A stretch of DNA of 64,000 nt from JBGSTR01 sp963707135 (lineage in GTDB: Bacteria; Pseudomonadota; Gammaproteobacteria; Chromatiales; Chromatiaceae). Each line of letters starts with the position of its first letter. The first letter of the stretch is position 1. Shown here one piece after another: positions 45,801-54,402 of the stretch. The position numbers and the translations under genes were made by a program. The stretch covers positions 1 to 64,000 of the forward strand of contig CAVPOY010000031.1 in the NCBI GenBank assembly GCA_963707135.1, read 5' to 3'. The notes under the pieces are model-generated. The model did not search any database, was not told the origin of the DNA, and worked only from the letters and a program-made list of their open reading frames with translations.

Positions 45801-47933
45801 GGCGTGTTTCTTGGCCACGCCAAAGGCGTCGACGATATAGAGATGGATCCGCCGCTCGCGGATGGTCCGGCGGACGTGCGCAGGCAGCTCCTTCCAAACC
45901 TCGAGCGGGGCATGGTGGGACTGCATGATCAGGGTTCCGTCCTCAACCAGCCCGCGCAGCGGGTTGGTGTGGCTGAAGACCTTGTGATCCGGAGAGACGA
46001 CGACCTCGACATCCTCGAGCTCGGCATTGGTGATCTTGATCGGCTCCGGGCTCAGGGAGATGTAGAAATTGGTCGGGGCGCCACTCTTCTCGGAGCCGTA
46101 CTTAGGCGCGGACTTCGAGTGCATGCCCGTCACGCCGGCGAGGATGTCGGTCAGCAGCTTGCCGGTGGCGATGGTCCCGTAACCGCCCACGGAATGGAAT
46201 CTGAGCCGGAAGGCCCCGGACGGCAGCAGCCGCGGGTTCTCCTCCGTCTCGAAGGCCATGAACTCCGTCTCCGGGTAGGCCACGCGCAACCGCTCCTGCA
46301 ATTCGGCCACCCGCGGCGACGGGTCGTTGGCGAAGAACTGCGAGCCCAGGTAGAAGAAGGGCATGTTGAGTGCACCGTCCATGTTCCTGAAGGCGGCGAT
46401 CAGATGCCGGGGCTGCAGGTCGTGTGCGCCCAGGCCAAAGATGCCGGTGCTGATCTTCGGCAGACTCTTGATCGGCGGTATCCCCTGGTGGCGGATCAGA
46501 TCGCCGTTCTCGCGGGCCTTGAACAGGGCCTGGGTTACGAGCGTGGTCAGAACCGTATTCTCGGAGCGCTCAAGCACGGTCACCGACCGCTTGCCGGCGA
46601 GCGCGGCGGCCACATCCCCTTCCGGGAACGGCTGCAGCAGCTTGATGGACACCACACCCACCCGCATGCCCTGTGCGCGCAGGTAGCTGGCGACGGCCTC
46701 GGCGTCGTCCGTGACCGAGCCGAGACCCACGATGACATGCTCGGCGTCGTCGGCGAGGAAGGTCCGGACCGGCGCATAGACGCGCCCGGTCAACTCGCCG
46801 TACTCCGCCATCGCCTGCCGGACGAAGCGCGGCACCTCATTGGCGAAGTGGGTCCGGTGGTCGACCGACCCCGCCTGGAAGTCCGGCTGGTTCTGCACCC
46901 CGCCGGTCAGGCCCGGGTTGTGAACGTCCACCAGCGCGGGTACGAGCTGGCGGGTCCCCTTCTCGTAGGCGTTGAGCCATTGACGCCGCCACTGCCCGCG
47001 CAGTTCCTCCGGGACCCACGCGAGCGTCTCCGGGATCAGGACCCCGGTGTTGTCGCGCTCGATGGCCTCGCCGCGCGCGTCGAAGAATGACCGCAGCGCC
47101 TTCAGGTCATCGGGGGCGATATCGGCCTGATGCCTGTTCAGGTACTGATCGAGCTGACAGACGCGGCCCTTGGCGCCGTGCAGCATCTCCTGGGCGACCG
47201 TCGGTGCCTTGATACGGCTCGCCGGGTCGCCCAGGAACTCCTTCAGCAGCTCCGGCTCCGGCAGCAGGGCTTCGCTTTGCATGTGGCTGGTCGCGAAACC
47301 GTCCATCGCATTGGCCACCGGAATCAGCGACAGGGCGCTCACCCGGTAGGCGATGGCCGCCAGATCGGCCGCCTCCTGCGGGTTGCTGCCGAACAGCACG
47401 GTATAGCCGGAGGGCAGCAGGGCATAGACGTCGTCGTGCCCCGCCATGACGTTCAGCGAATGCCGGGAGACAACGCGGGCCGCGATCTGCAGCACGAAGC
47501 CGCCGATCTTCTTGCCGACCGTCACATAGTGGGACTCCAGCCCGTAGAGGATCCCCTGGCTCGAGGAGGCGTTGGAGATGTACTTACCCCCGGTCAGGGC
47601 GGCGCCCATGGCCCCGCTCTGAGCCGAGTGCTCGCCCTCCGGCTCGAAGAAGAACGGGTGTTTGCCCCAGACGTTGCAGCCGCCCCGGGCGCGGAACGCC
47701 TCGAAAAGCTCCGAGATCTCGGTGGAGGGTGTGATCGGGTAGCCGATGACGCCGCCGCACACCTGACCCATCACGTGGGCGACGGCACCGTTGCCGTGAA
47801 TCACGGTCTCGATGCCGGGATATTTGAACGGCTTGCTGGGTTCAGCTGTCGGCCGGGGGTCCGGGAGACCGGCCGCGCCGGTGGAGAGTTCGGGGTAGTC
47901 GGAATTCAGATCTTTCGCTTGAGGCTGATGCAT
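42822..47933 (-). CDS. nifJ: Long pyruvate:ferredoxin (2-oxoacid) oxidoreductase
   Basis: Protein of 1703 residues, some 500 longer than usual NifJ. Order: 2-oxoacid-binding domain (CGGVIGYPITPSTEISELFE), domain II, gamma domain (HSVGGYGTIATGKLLTDILA near 590), two [4Fe-4S] motifs (CTGCMECALVCP near 877, CSGCLECVDVCG near 1009), then the thiamine-diphosphate domain (HGACRGCGEV near 1081, GGDGATYDIGFG near 1268, NTGAYSNTGGQTSTA). A charged insert of about 60 residues splits the TPP domain. A 300-residue C-terminal extension ends with CTNCKAC near 1634. It should convert pyruvate and CoA to acetyl-CoA, CO2 and reduced ferredoxin, or the reverse. Strong ribosome site GGGAGGAG. In operon with the Nfn-like gene. 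Confidence 0.9.
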   Translation of the reverse strand: MHQPQAKDLNSDYPELSTGAAGLPDPRPTAEPSKPFKYPGIETVIHGNGAVAHVMGQVCGGVIGYPITPSTEISELFEAFRARGGCNVWGKHPFFFEPEGEHSAQSGAMGAALTGGKYISNASSSQGILYGLESHYVTVGKKIGGFVLQIAARVVSRHSLNVMAGHDDVYALLPSGYTVLFGSNPQEAADLAAIAYRVSALSLIPVANAMDGFATSHMQSEALLPEPELLKEFLGDPASRIKAPTVAQEMLHGAKGRVCQLDQYLNRHQADIAPDDLKALRSFFDARGEAIERDNTGVLIPETLAWVPEELRGQWRRQWLNAYEKGTRQLVPALVDVHNPGLTGGVQNQPDFQAGSVDHRTHFANEVPRFVRQAMAEYGELTGRVYAPVRTFLADDAEHVIVGLGSVTDDAEAVASYLRAQGMRVGVVSIKLLQPFPEGDVAAALAGKRSVTVLERSENTVLTTLVTQALFKARENGDLIRHQGIPPIKSLPKISTGIFGLGAHDLQPRHLIAAFRNMDGALNMPFFYLGSQFFANDPSPRVAELQERLRVAYPETEFMAFETEENPRLLPSGAFRLRFHSVGGYGTIATGKLLTDILAGVTGMHSKSAPKYGSEKSGAPTNFYISLSPEPIKITNAELEDVEVVVSPDHKVFSHTNPLRGLVEDGTLIMQSHHAPLEVWKELPAHVRRTIRERRIHLYIVDAFGVAKKHAPAPDLEIRMMGIAFIGAVCGHVDRIARDAPREMVLERVQQQVNKKFGGKGETVVESNMAVIREGLDATLRVDYEDAAFREAEQLVPVETGPGVAVSASMAKASCNAATCGAFDAEYYREVVADRFADGTIGEAPVLPGTGLFMPVASAAWRDKGLFRLEVPKYTAHLCTGCMECALVCPDAAIPNTVHEIHDLLLTAIGRLNVTEQQKTLMSSYVFPLTKAIRDAYRKLPSKDPTPFQAIASNAVAGIDTENASLRRGFEKLLEVLPLYPVAKTRPFFDAMENRVPGTGGLYSVNIDPWKCSGCLECVDVCGPGALSAQRQSSKVLSGLKTTFEALSRMPNTAPRFYENATSPDGDTKRLILNHENYYAMTGGHGACRGCGEVTAIRLLTGANRALHQTRRRRHIHELEGLIAGLNAKTARLKPDEHDPDRARRIQETIETLERRLFYYESGPTGNGPAGAAFANATGCSSVYASTFPYNPYTDPWVNSLFQDAVPLAKGIFEGICAGAVDDFRALRIARLDLEDHYDPEVHDRFFRYFHWSQFSAEERALLPAVISMGGDGATYDIGFGALSRLLVTNTPIKIVVLNTGAYSNTGGQTSTASFTAQDSDLTRFGIAHIGKQEDRKELGLIAAFHPRVLVIQTNAALQAHFMKNVMEFLSYNESPAVLDTYTTCQSEHGIADDAGSRRARLAVDSRMSPVFVHDPRRGDTLAERFSLEGNPEIGKDWVTTSLEYVDAQGNPQLMEIPFTPADFAVHEGRFKKHFHPLNGETEPVALHEYIELGVEERHGKAPFIWSTDDEKRLVKLVVSPRIVDLTEERRRNWRMLEYLSGLHIDRLHESHRLELDSWQQRYQQSNAEREQSIDSIARGMAELASATNAPAAPGVHSVPLSSITLRARDESPSASPGGRTDLPLVEIAATDMPRCTNCKACYQDLSELFEKTKIMVDGEPKEVSRVIPGVFDRIEITAELARRASRVADDCDAEIIRFHQPV

Positions 47934-48459
47934 GGGTAGTCGCTCCTCCCCCCGTTAGAACCAATCTGCCGCGCCCTGTGTGGGCGTCTGTAATTCTTAA
48001 AGCGGCACGAATCCGAGCGATGGTCGCACGTGACCGTTACCGTTCGATGTCCGTTGCCGTTCCCGCCTGTGCAGGGACCCTTAATCAAAGCAAAATCCGG
48101 TCGCGATTTCAGATTTTTCACGCATTTGGATGCCCGGGATCAACAATTGCATTTCGACAATTTCGGCTACTCGTTCCGGATTGCGCCGGCGGGGTATTCC
48201 AGGCTCACCTCACCGCGACCGTGAGACATACGGGTCCACTCTCCTGTCGGCTGTCGCTCGCTCTCCTGGCCTATCCGCGAGCCGCGCCGGCCTACCAGGA
48301 CAGTGGCGTCGACCAAGGCCCAGCCAGCGGATTCCTTCACCCGTGCTGGGCCCCGAACATCGAATTCCCATGGTCGCCGTGGGCCTCCTGGGCGCGGTCG
48401 TCACACGGTTCGGAGGATCCTTTCCACTGCCGCGGGTAATGGCGATCGGCTGAACCGGG
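47934..48459. other. Intergenic stretch upstream of the PFOR gene
   Basis: No gene recognised; overlapping short plus-strand frames have no motif. It must carry the promoter of the PFOR operon. Near 48028-48066 the element CCGTT recurs several times (ACCGTTACCGTTCG, TCCGTTGCCGTTCC), which could be a binding-site array, but no known operator fits. Confidence 0.45.
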
Positions 48460-50193
48460 TCAACCCTGGTACAGCGCGTCCAGCGCCGAACGGTAGCGCT
48501 CGTAGACAGCGGCGCGCTTGACCTTGAGGGAAGGCGTGAGCTGGCCCGACTCCAGCGTCAGCGGCTCATCGGCCACGTGGAACCGTTTGATGGTCTCGTA
48601 GCGGGCGAGCCCCGCGTTCACCGCATCGACCCGCTGCTGGATGGCCTGGCGCACCAGCGGGTGGGCGCGTAACGAACCCACGCTCGATTCGCCGGCCTCG
48701 GCGAGCAGGCGCCCGGCGGCGTCATCGTCAATATCGACGATCGCCGTCAGGTACTTGCGACCATCGCCGTAGACGACCACGCGGCTGATCAGCGAATCGT
48801 CGCGGAAGCAGCGCTCGATGTTCTCCGGTGGAACATTCTTGCCGCCCGAGGTCACGATGATCTCTTTCTTCCGGCCGATGATCTGAAGGAACCCACGCTC
48901 GTTGAACCGACCGAGATCCCCGGTCCGGAACCAGCCCTCGGCGTCGAAAGCCGCCGCGGTGGCGGCCGCGTCCTTGTAGTAACCGGAGAAGACGTTCTCG
49001 CCCTTGGCCAGGATCTCCCCGTCGTCGGCGATCTTCAGCCGGACGTTCGGGTAGGGCTTGCCCACCGAGTCGAAGTCGTAGTCGTCGCGGCGGTTCATGG
49101 TCAGCGTCGGCGAGCACTCGGTGAGCCCGTAGCCCTCGACGATGAACATCCCGGCCGCCCGGAAGAGCTCCTTGACCTCCCGAGCCAACCCGGCGCCTCC
49201 GGAGAGGCAGAATCTGAGCTCTCCCGCCGGTGAGCCGGCGCAGCTCGGCAAGCGCCTCGTCACCCTGCCCCGCCGCGCGGGCAGCAAGGGCCAGTTTGCT
49301 CCCAGTAGACCGGGACGCTCATGAAGACCTGGGGCGACAGCTCGCGCAGATGGGTCAGGGCCCGGACGGGGTCGCTGAAATAGGTCAGGAAGCCGAGCTG
49401 GTTGCCGAGCCCGAACTGACCCCAGCCGAAGATGTGCGACATCGGCAGCCAGCAGGATGTCGACATCGCCCTCGCCGAGCGCGGGACCGTTCAGGCTGAT
49501 CCAGTCCGCGGCGCTGACGGCGACATTGCGATGCGAGAGCAGCACACCCTTCGGCAGGCCGGTGGTGCCCGAGGTGTAGATGAGGCTGCCGATGTCATCG
49601 AGTCGGATCCTGTCCAGGCGGCATCGGACCAGTGCAGGATCGCGCTCCAGCGCCGCCGCGCCAAGGGCCTCCGCCTCGTCCAGCGAGAAGACCTGGCCCG
49701 CCAGCGCCCCGGGATCGATGCCGACCTCCGGTGCCAGGGTCGGCAGGTCCAGGGGCTCGATGACGACCAGCGTGTCCAACGAGAGCCTGTCCCAGATCGG
49801 CAGCACCCGCCGCAGCTGCTCCGCCGACTCCACGAACAGCACCCGGGAGTCTGAGTGGGCGAGGACGTGCGCCAGGGGCTCGCCGACCAGTGTCGGGTAG
49901 ACGGGCACCAGGACACCCCGGGCCGCCAGCGCGGCGATGCCGGCCAGTCCCCACTCCAGACGGGTATGGGCGAGGACGGCGACCTTGACGTCCGCGGTGA
50001 CCCCGCGGCCGATCAGGAACGCCGCCAGGCGCTCGATGCGCTCTGCCATCTCGCCCCAGGTGACGGGCTGCCAGCCGCCGCCGGCCCTCGGGACCATGCA
50101 CCTGGGCCGGTCGCGCAGCTCCGGGCGCGCCGCCTGGTCGAAGAAGATTCGCGCCGCCGTGTCCGCGTCGTTCAGAGACAGGGTGCCCGTCAT
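48460..50193 (-). CDS. Long-chain acyl-CoA synthetase (AMP-binding), frameshifted as sequenced
   Basis: ATP-dependent fatty acid:CoA ligase, start ATG 50193 (MTGTLSLNDADTAARIFF). The P-loop SLIYTSGTTGLPKGVLLSHR and the late motifs EGYGLTECSPTLTMN, GWFRTGDLGRF and GRKKEIIVTSGGKNVPPENI are intact in the main frame. Between them the expected WLPMSHIFGWGQFGLGNQ and SPQVFMSVPVYWEQ lie in another frame (49447 down to about 49290), and the next block (ALAARAAGQGDEALAELRRL) in the third, before returning near 49217. At least three single-base shifts are needed. It could be a pseudogene, but other genes here show the same type of error. Confidence 0.8.
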   Translation of the reverse strand: MTGTLSLNDADTAARIFFDQAARPELRDRPRCMVPRAGGGWQPVTWGEMAERIERLAAFLIGRGVTADVKVAVLAHTRLEWGLAGIAALAARGVLVPVYPTLVGEPLAHVLAHSDSRVLFVESAEQLRRVLPIWDRLSLDTLVVIEPLDLPTLAPEVGIDPGALAGQVFSLDEAEALGAAALERDPALVRCRLDRIRLDDIGSLIYTSGTTGLPKGVLLSHRNVAVSAADWISLNGPALGEGDVDILLAADVAHLRLGSVRARQPARLPDLFQRPRPGPDPSARAVAPGLHERPGLLGANWPLLPARRGRVTRRLPSCAGSPAGELRFCLSGGAGLAREVKELFRAAGMFIVEGYGLTECSPTLTMNRRDDYDFDSVGKPYPNVRLKIADDGEILAKGENVFSGYYKDAAATAAAFDAEGWFRTGDLGRFNERGFLQIIGRKKEIIVTSGGKNVPPENIERCFRDDSLISRVVVYGDGRKYLTAIVDIDDDAAGRLLAEAGESSVGSLRAHPLVRQAIQQRVDAVNAGLARYETIKRFHVADEPLTLESGQLTPSLKVKRAAVYERYRSALDALYQG

Positions 50194-50200
50194 GGTTCGG

Positions 50201-50488
50201 CTAGATGACCCCAAAGATGACGAAATGGAGGACCAGGGGAGGCAACAGGGTGCGCATCAGCAGCGTGCGGAACCTTCGCCCCTGGTTGCGGCGCCAGTCG
50301 GCGAACATCGCGGCGAAGCCGAACTGGGCCCAGAGCAGGGACATCAGCAGCCAGAGCTCCCGGACCTGGGCCGGCTGCCCGCCGATACCGCGGTACTCGC
50401 TTACGATGATCAGGCTCACGCCCCCCCACAGCAGCGCCCCCACTATCCAGAGCGACTCCCGACCGATTGTCGACCACCGGTTGACCAT
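50201..50488 (-). CDS. Hypothetical two- or three-helix membrane protein
   Basis: Protein of 95 residues, not recognised. Hydrophobic segments lie near 12-30 (LWIVGALLWGGVSLIIVSEY), 44-62 (LWLLMSLLWAQFGFAAMFAD) and 80-95 (LPPLVLHFVIFGVI), with a basic loop (WRRNQGRRFR) between the second and third. It lies 7 bp before the acyl-CoA ligase start and could be cotranscribed with it. Confidence 0.65.
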   Translation of the reverse strand: MVNRWSTIGRESLWIVGALLWGGVSLIIVSEYRGIGGQPAQVRELWLLMSLLWAQFGFAAMFADWRRNQGRRFRTLLMRTLLPPLVLHFVIFGVI

Positions 50489-50539
50489 CCGCGGAAACTG
50501 GAGAATCGGCCGCCCGTGTCGGGCCTGACCCCGTGACGA

Positions 50540-51061
50540 TTAACGAATCAGCGCCCTGACCTGATCCAGGATCTTGGGGTCGTCCCACTCACGGTCGCCG
50601 GCGGCGCTGTAGACCAGCCGCCCGTCCGGGTCGATGACGAAGGTCGTCGGCAGGCCCCGCGCCGCGTAGGCCTGGACGACCTTCATGTCGGTGTCCATCG
50701 GCAACGGGAAGTCCACCGGGACCTCGGCCAGGAACCGCTGGATACTATCCGCGTCGTCCCCGACGTTGATGGCAACGATCGCGATGCCCTCGTCGGCGAC
50801 GGACTCATGAGCGCGCTGCATGGACGGCATCTCGGCACGGCAGGGCGCGCACCAGGTAGCCCAGAAGTTGAGCACTACGGGCTTGCCCCGGAAATCCGCC
50901 AGCCGGTGCGGATTGCCTTCGACGTCCTGCAGCACAAAGTCCGGGGCCGGTGGATTCTCCGGGATCGGGGACAGGCCCTTCCCGGCGCCCGCGGCCATCG
51001 CCGCGATGGGCAGCCAGACGATTAGCAGCGCCAGCAGGCGCCGGGTTCTGTTCATACGCAT
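50540..51061 (-). CDS. TlpA/ResA-like thioredoxin-fold protein
   Basis: Protein of about 173 residues with an N-terminal signal peptide or anchor (RLLALLIVWLPIAAMAAG) and a thioredoxin fold of the TlpA/AhpC-TSA type: PDFVLQDVEGNPHRLADF, VVLNFWATWCAPCRAEMP with the CAPC redox pair, and the cis-Pro region RGLPTTFVIDPDGR. It acts as a thiol-disulfide reductase in the periplasm, often for cytochrome c maturation. Start may be ATG 51061 or ATG 51055; GGAG lies 4 or 10 bases ahead, respectively. Confidence 0.9.
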   Translation of the reverse strand: MRMNRTRRLLALLIVWLPIAAMAAGAGKGLSPIPENPPAPDFVLQDVEGNPHRLADFRGKPVVLNFWATWCAPCRAEMPSMQRAHESVADEGIAIVAINVGDDADSIQRFLAEVPVDFPLPMDTDMKVVQAYAARGLPTTFVIDPDGRLVYSAAGDREWDDPKILDQVRALIR

Positions 51062-51229
51062 TCTGCTCCGGCATAGGCTCGGCGGCACAAGCGGCCGATC
51101 CGAGGCTTCGATTTGAGGACCGAACGATAACACTCGGTCCAGGGATCGCACAGGGCTTCGGGAGACCGGGGTCGAGTGCGTATACTGCACCCCAAGACCG
51201 CGGACAGGCCTCTCTCCGGCGCGCAATTT

Positions 51230-52666
51230 ATGGATCAGGGCACCTCGATCAAAGACCACATCACCCGCTTGCTCTGGCAGCAGCGTTTAGAGGACCTACC
51301 GCGCTGGCGGGCGAGCATCGTCTGGCTGGGGCGTCTGATTTACGCGCTGGTCCGCGACATCACCCAGGGTTTCCTGACCCTGCAGGCGATGAGCCTGGTC
51401 TACACCACATTATTGTCCCTGGTGCCCCTGCTGGCAGTCAGCTTCTCGGTTCTCAAGGGCTTCGGCGTCCACAACCAGCTCGAGCCGGTGTTGCTCAGCG
51501 CACTGGCGCCGCTGGGCGAGCGGGGCGCCGAGATCACGCAGCGGATCATCGGGTTTGTCGACAACATGCAGGTCGGCGTGCTGGGCTCGATGGGGCTCGC
51601 CCTGCTGATCTACACGGTCATCTCACTGATCCAAAAGATCGAAGAGGCGTTCAATTACACTTGGCGCGTGCCCACCCAACGCTCCTTCACGCAGCGCTTT
51701 AGTCGATACCTGAGCGTTTTGATGGTGGGACCGGTGCTCTTTTTTTCGGCGGTGGGGTTGTCCGCATCGGTGCGCAGCAACGCTTTCGTGCAGGCGGTGC
51801 TCGCCATCGAGCCCATGGGGACGCTGCTGGAGTGGGCGGGTCGCCTGATCCCTTACCTGATGATCTCGCTGGCGTTCGCGTTCATCTACGTGTTCGTGCC
51901 GAATACCCGAGTGCGGCTCACCTCGGCGATGATCGGCGCGCTGGTCGCGGGATTTCTCTGGCAGAGCGTTGGCTGGCTGTTCGCGCATTTCATGGTCAGC
52001 TCGACCCGATATACGGCAATCTACTCGGGCCTCGCGATCCTGATCCTGTTCATGATCTGGGTCTACATCGCCTGGCTGATCCTGCTGATCGGCGCGAGCA
52101 TTGCCTTTTACCACCAGCATCCGGAGTACCTGACGATCCGCTCGCGGGACCTGCGCCTCAGCAACCGCCTGCGGGAGCGCCTGGCCCTGTTGGTGGCCGG
52201 GCATGTTGCCCGGGCCTACGAGACCGGGGCGCCGGCCTGGACCAACGAGGCCCTCGCCGCGGCGCTTGGGGTCCCCAAGCCCAACACGGAGCGGATGCTC
52301 TACATGCTCCAGGAGCAGGGATTTATCACCGGGACGGCCGCCGACCCGCCCCGGTTCATGCCGGCGCGCGCGCCCGAGTCAATCCGCGTCAAGGATCTGC
52401 TGAACGCGGTGCGATGCTTCGAGGAGCATGACAGCGGCTGCAAGGGAACCGCCCCGGATCCGGTCATCGACGACATCGAGCACCACGTTGACGCGGCTAT
52501 CGAGGAGGCGCTGACCGGCGTGTCTCTGAAGGATCTCGCCGATCGGCTGCAACCACCGGGGCCAGCCGTTCTGGTCGACAGGCAAGCCGACCCGCGGGGA
52601 CTTCCCGACGACCGCGCCTTGTCCAGCGAAGCGGAACTATCCCCGCGTATCGCCGAACGAGACTAG
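51230..52666 (+). CDS. YihY/BrkB family membrane protein with winged-helix tail
   Basis: Protein of 478 residues from ATG 51230. The first 300 residues are the YihY (formerly RNase BN) membrane domain with six helices: AMSLVYTTLLSLVPLLAVSF, GLALLIYTVISLIQKIEEAF, NTRVRLTSAMIGALVAGFLW and YSGLAILILFMIWVYIAWLI. The cytosolic tail (about 320-400) has the pattern of a winged helix (WTNEALAAALGVPKPNTERM, LYMLQEQGFITG). The C-terminal 60 residues look disordered. The old RNase BN name is not supported by family biochemistry; function unknown. Its last 30 bp overlap the convergent rnhB end. Confidence 0.9.
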   Translation: MDQGTSIKDHITRLLWQQRLEDLPRWRASIVWLGRLIYALVRDITQGFLTLQAMSLVYTTLLSLVPLLAVSFSVLKGFGVHNQLEPVLLSALAPLGERGAEITQRIIGFVDNMQVGVLGSMGLALLIYTVISLIQKIEEAFNYTWRVPTQRSFTQRFSRYLSVLMVGPVLFFSAVGLSASVRSNAFVQAVLAIEPMGTLLEWAGRLIPYLMISLAFAFIYVFVPNTRVRLTSAMIGALVAGFLWQSVGWLFAHFMVSSTRYTAIYSGLAILILFMIWVYIAWLILLIGASIAFYHQHPEYLTIRSRDLRLSNRLRERLALLVAGHVARAYETGAPAWTNEALAAALGVPKPNTERMLYMLQEQGFITGTAADPPRFMPARAPESIRVKDLLNAVRCFEEHDSGCKGTAPDPVIDDIEHHVDAAIEEALTGVSLKDLADRLQPPGPAVLVDRQADPRGLPDDRALSSEAELSPRIAERD

Positions 52667-53251
52667 CCGCTGAAACAGGTCTGCTGCCTCCCGCACCGGG
52701 CGGAAGCTCAGGCGATGCTCGGGACAGGGGCCGAGTCGGCCCAGGGCCTCGAGGTGCGCCGCTGTGGGGTAGCCCTTATGGCGGGCGAAGCCGTAACCGG
52801 GGTAAGTCCGATCGAGCCGCTCCATGAACCGGTCGCGAGCGACCTTCGCGAGGATCGACGCCGCCCCTATCGCCGGCACCGAGCCGTCCCCCCCGACCAC
52901 GGCCAGTGCCTCGCAACCGAGGTCCGGGCAACGGTTGCCGTCCACCAGCGCCCGCTCGGCCGGGATCGCCAAAGCGGCCACGGCCCGCTGCATCGCCAGC
53001 AGCGAGGCGTTGAGAATATTCAGCCGGTCGATCTCGGCGACCTCCGCCCAGGCCACGGCCCAGGCCAGTGATCGCTCGCGGATCTCCAGCTCCAGGCATT
53101 CGCGGCGGGCCGCGGTAAGCCGTTTCGAGTCCGCGATCCCGGCGATCGAACGCGTCGGGTCCAGGATGACGGCGGCGGCGCAGACCGGACCCGCGAGCGG
53201 ACCGCGCCCGGCCTCGTCGACACCGGCGACCAGCCCCCCCGGGACGCTCAC
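52637..53251 (-). CDS. rnhB: Ribonuclease HII
   Basis: Protein of 204 residues. VAGVDEAGRGPLAGPVCAAA carries the catalytic Asp-Glu pair, LVDGNRCPDL the third Asp and ASILAKVARDRFM the fourth; the GYPTAAHLEALGRLGPCPEH block is typical. It removes RNA, including single ribonucleotides, from DNA-RNA hybrids. The start overlaps the lpxB stop by four bases. Last gene of the envelope operon. Confidence 0.95.
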   Translation of the reverse strand: MSVPGGLVAGVDEAGRGPLAGPVCAAAVILDPTRSIAGIADSKRLTAARRECLELEIRERSLAWAVAWAEVAEIDRLNILNASLLAMQRAVAALAIPAERALVDGNRCPDLGCEALAVVGGDGSVPAIGAASILAKVARDRFMERLDRTYPGYGFARHKGYPTAAHLEALGRLGPCPEHRLSFRPVREAADLFQRLVSFGDTRG

Positions 53252-54402
53252 GCTGCCCTCCGGGCGACGAGCTCCAGCACGGCCCGCGCGGCCTCGCGCG
53301 CGGCATCGTGGCGCAGCCCCTGGTGGATCCGCGTGTACTCCGCCTCGATTCGGGCGACCCGATCGGGGTCATCCAGGAACGCGAGCAGCGCCGGCGCCAG
53401 CAGGTCCGCCCGGCAGCGGTCCTGGATGAATTCAGGCGCCAGCTCGCGACCGGCGAGCAGATTCGCCATCGCGATATGGGGGACCTTCACCAGTCCGAGC
53501 TGCTTGACGAGGTGGTAGGAAACGGGGTGTACCCGGTAGGCGACGACCATCGGCCGCTTCAGCAGCAGGGTCTCCAGGGTTGCCGTTCCGGATGCCGTCA
53601 GCACGCAGTCCGCGGCCGCGATCACCTCGCGGCTGCGACCGTCAACGCGCGTAACGGGCAGCTCCGGCCCACGACTCTGCAACTCGGCGCTGAACATCGA
53701 GCGCAGTCGCTCGCTCACCAGCGGCACGGCAAACCGCAGGTTCGGCCGCGCCGCAAGGCACAGCCTCGCCGCCTCGATGAAGGGCCCGGCAAGGCGTTGC
53801 ATCTCGGCCGCGCGGCTCCCGGGTAGCAGGGCGATGACCGGCCCCTCGTCGGGCAGGCCGAGCCCCCGACGAGCGGCCGCGCGGTCGACATCGAGCGGGA
53901 TCTCGTCGGCAAGCGGGTGCCCGACGTAGCGCACCGGCACGCCATGCTCGCGCAGAAAAGCCTCCTCGAATGGGAAGACGCTGAGCATGAGGTCAACGGC
54001 GCGGCGGATGCCCTTCACCCGTCCCGGACGCCAGGCCCAGACGGTCGGGCTGACCAGGTGGACGGTCGGTATGCCGGCCCCGCGCAGCCGCCGTTCCAGC
54101 CCCAGATTGAAATCCGGCGCATCGACGCCGATGAACACCGACGGAGGGTTGTCCAGAAAGAAGCGAACCAGGCGCCGACGCAGCCCCAGAAGCTCACGCA
54201 ACTGACCCAGGACCTCCATCAGGCCCATCACCGAGAGCCGCTCCATCGGGAACAGGGTCTCGCAGCCGGCCTCCAGCATCCGCGGTCCGGCCACGCCGAC
54301 GAAGCGGACGGCACCCGCCTGGGCGCGGATCTCCCGGACGATCGCCGCGCCGAGGATGTCACCCGACGCCTCGTTGGCGACAATGCCGAAGGTCAGCATC
54401 AA
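53248..54402 (-). CDS. lpxB: Lipid-A-disaccharide synthase
   Basis: Protein of 384 residues, normal for LpxB (GT19). N-terminal IVANEASGDILGAAIVREI, then MERLSVMGLMEVLGQL, HLVSPTVWAWRPGRVKGIRR and LLPGSRAAEMQRL, and C-terminal ASGTATLETLLLKRPMVVAY are the family blocks. It joins UDP-2,3-diacylglucosamine and lipid X to make the lipid A disaccharide at the inner membrane. It overlaps lpxA by four bases (ATGA). Confidence 0.96.
   Translation of the reverse strand: MMLTFGIVANEASGDILGAAIVREIRAQAGAVRFVGVAGPRMLEAGCETLFPMERLSVMGLMEVLGQLRELLGLRRRLVRFFLDNPPSVFIGVDAPDFNLGLERRLRGAGIPTVHLVSPTVWAWRPGRVKGIRRAVDLMLSVFPFEEAFLREHGVPVRYVGHPLADEIPLDVDRAAARRGLGLPDEGPVIALLPGSRAAEMQRLAGPFIEAARLCLAARPNLRFAVPLVSERLRSMFSAELQSRGPELPVTRVDGRSREVIAAADCVLTASGTATLETLLLKRPMVVAYRVHPVSYHLVKQLGLVKVPHIAMANLLAGRELAPEFIQDRCRADLLAPALLAFLDDPDRVARIEAEYTRIHQGLRHDAAREAARAVLELVARRAA

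Noticed and set aside
44844..47090. 748-residue open frame on the plus strand opposite the PFOR gene
   Set aside because: Antisense shadow; the minus-strand protein has all PFOR motifs in order.
47978..48453. Overlapping short frames between the PFOR and acyl-CoA ligase genes
   Set aside because: Three frames compete on the same strand, none has a good ribosome site or motif.
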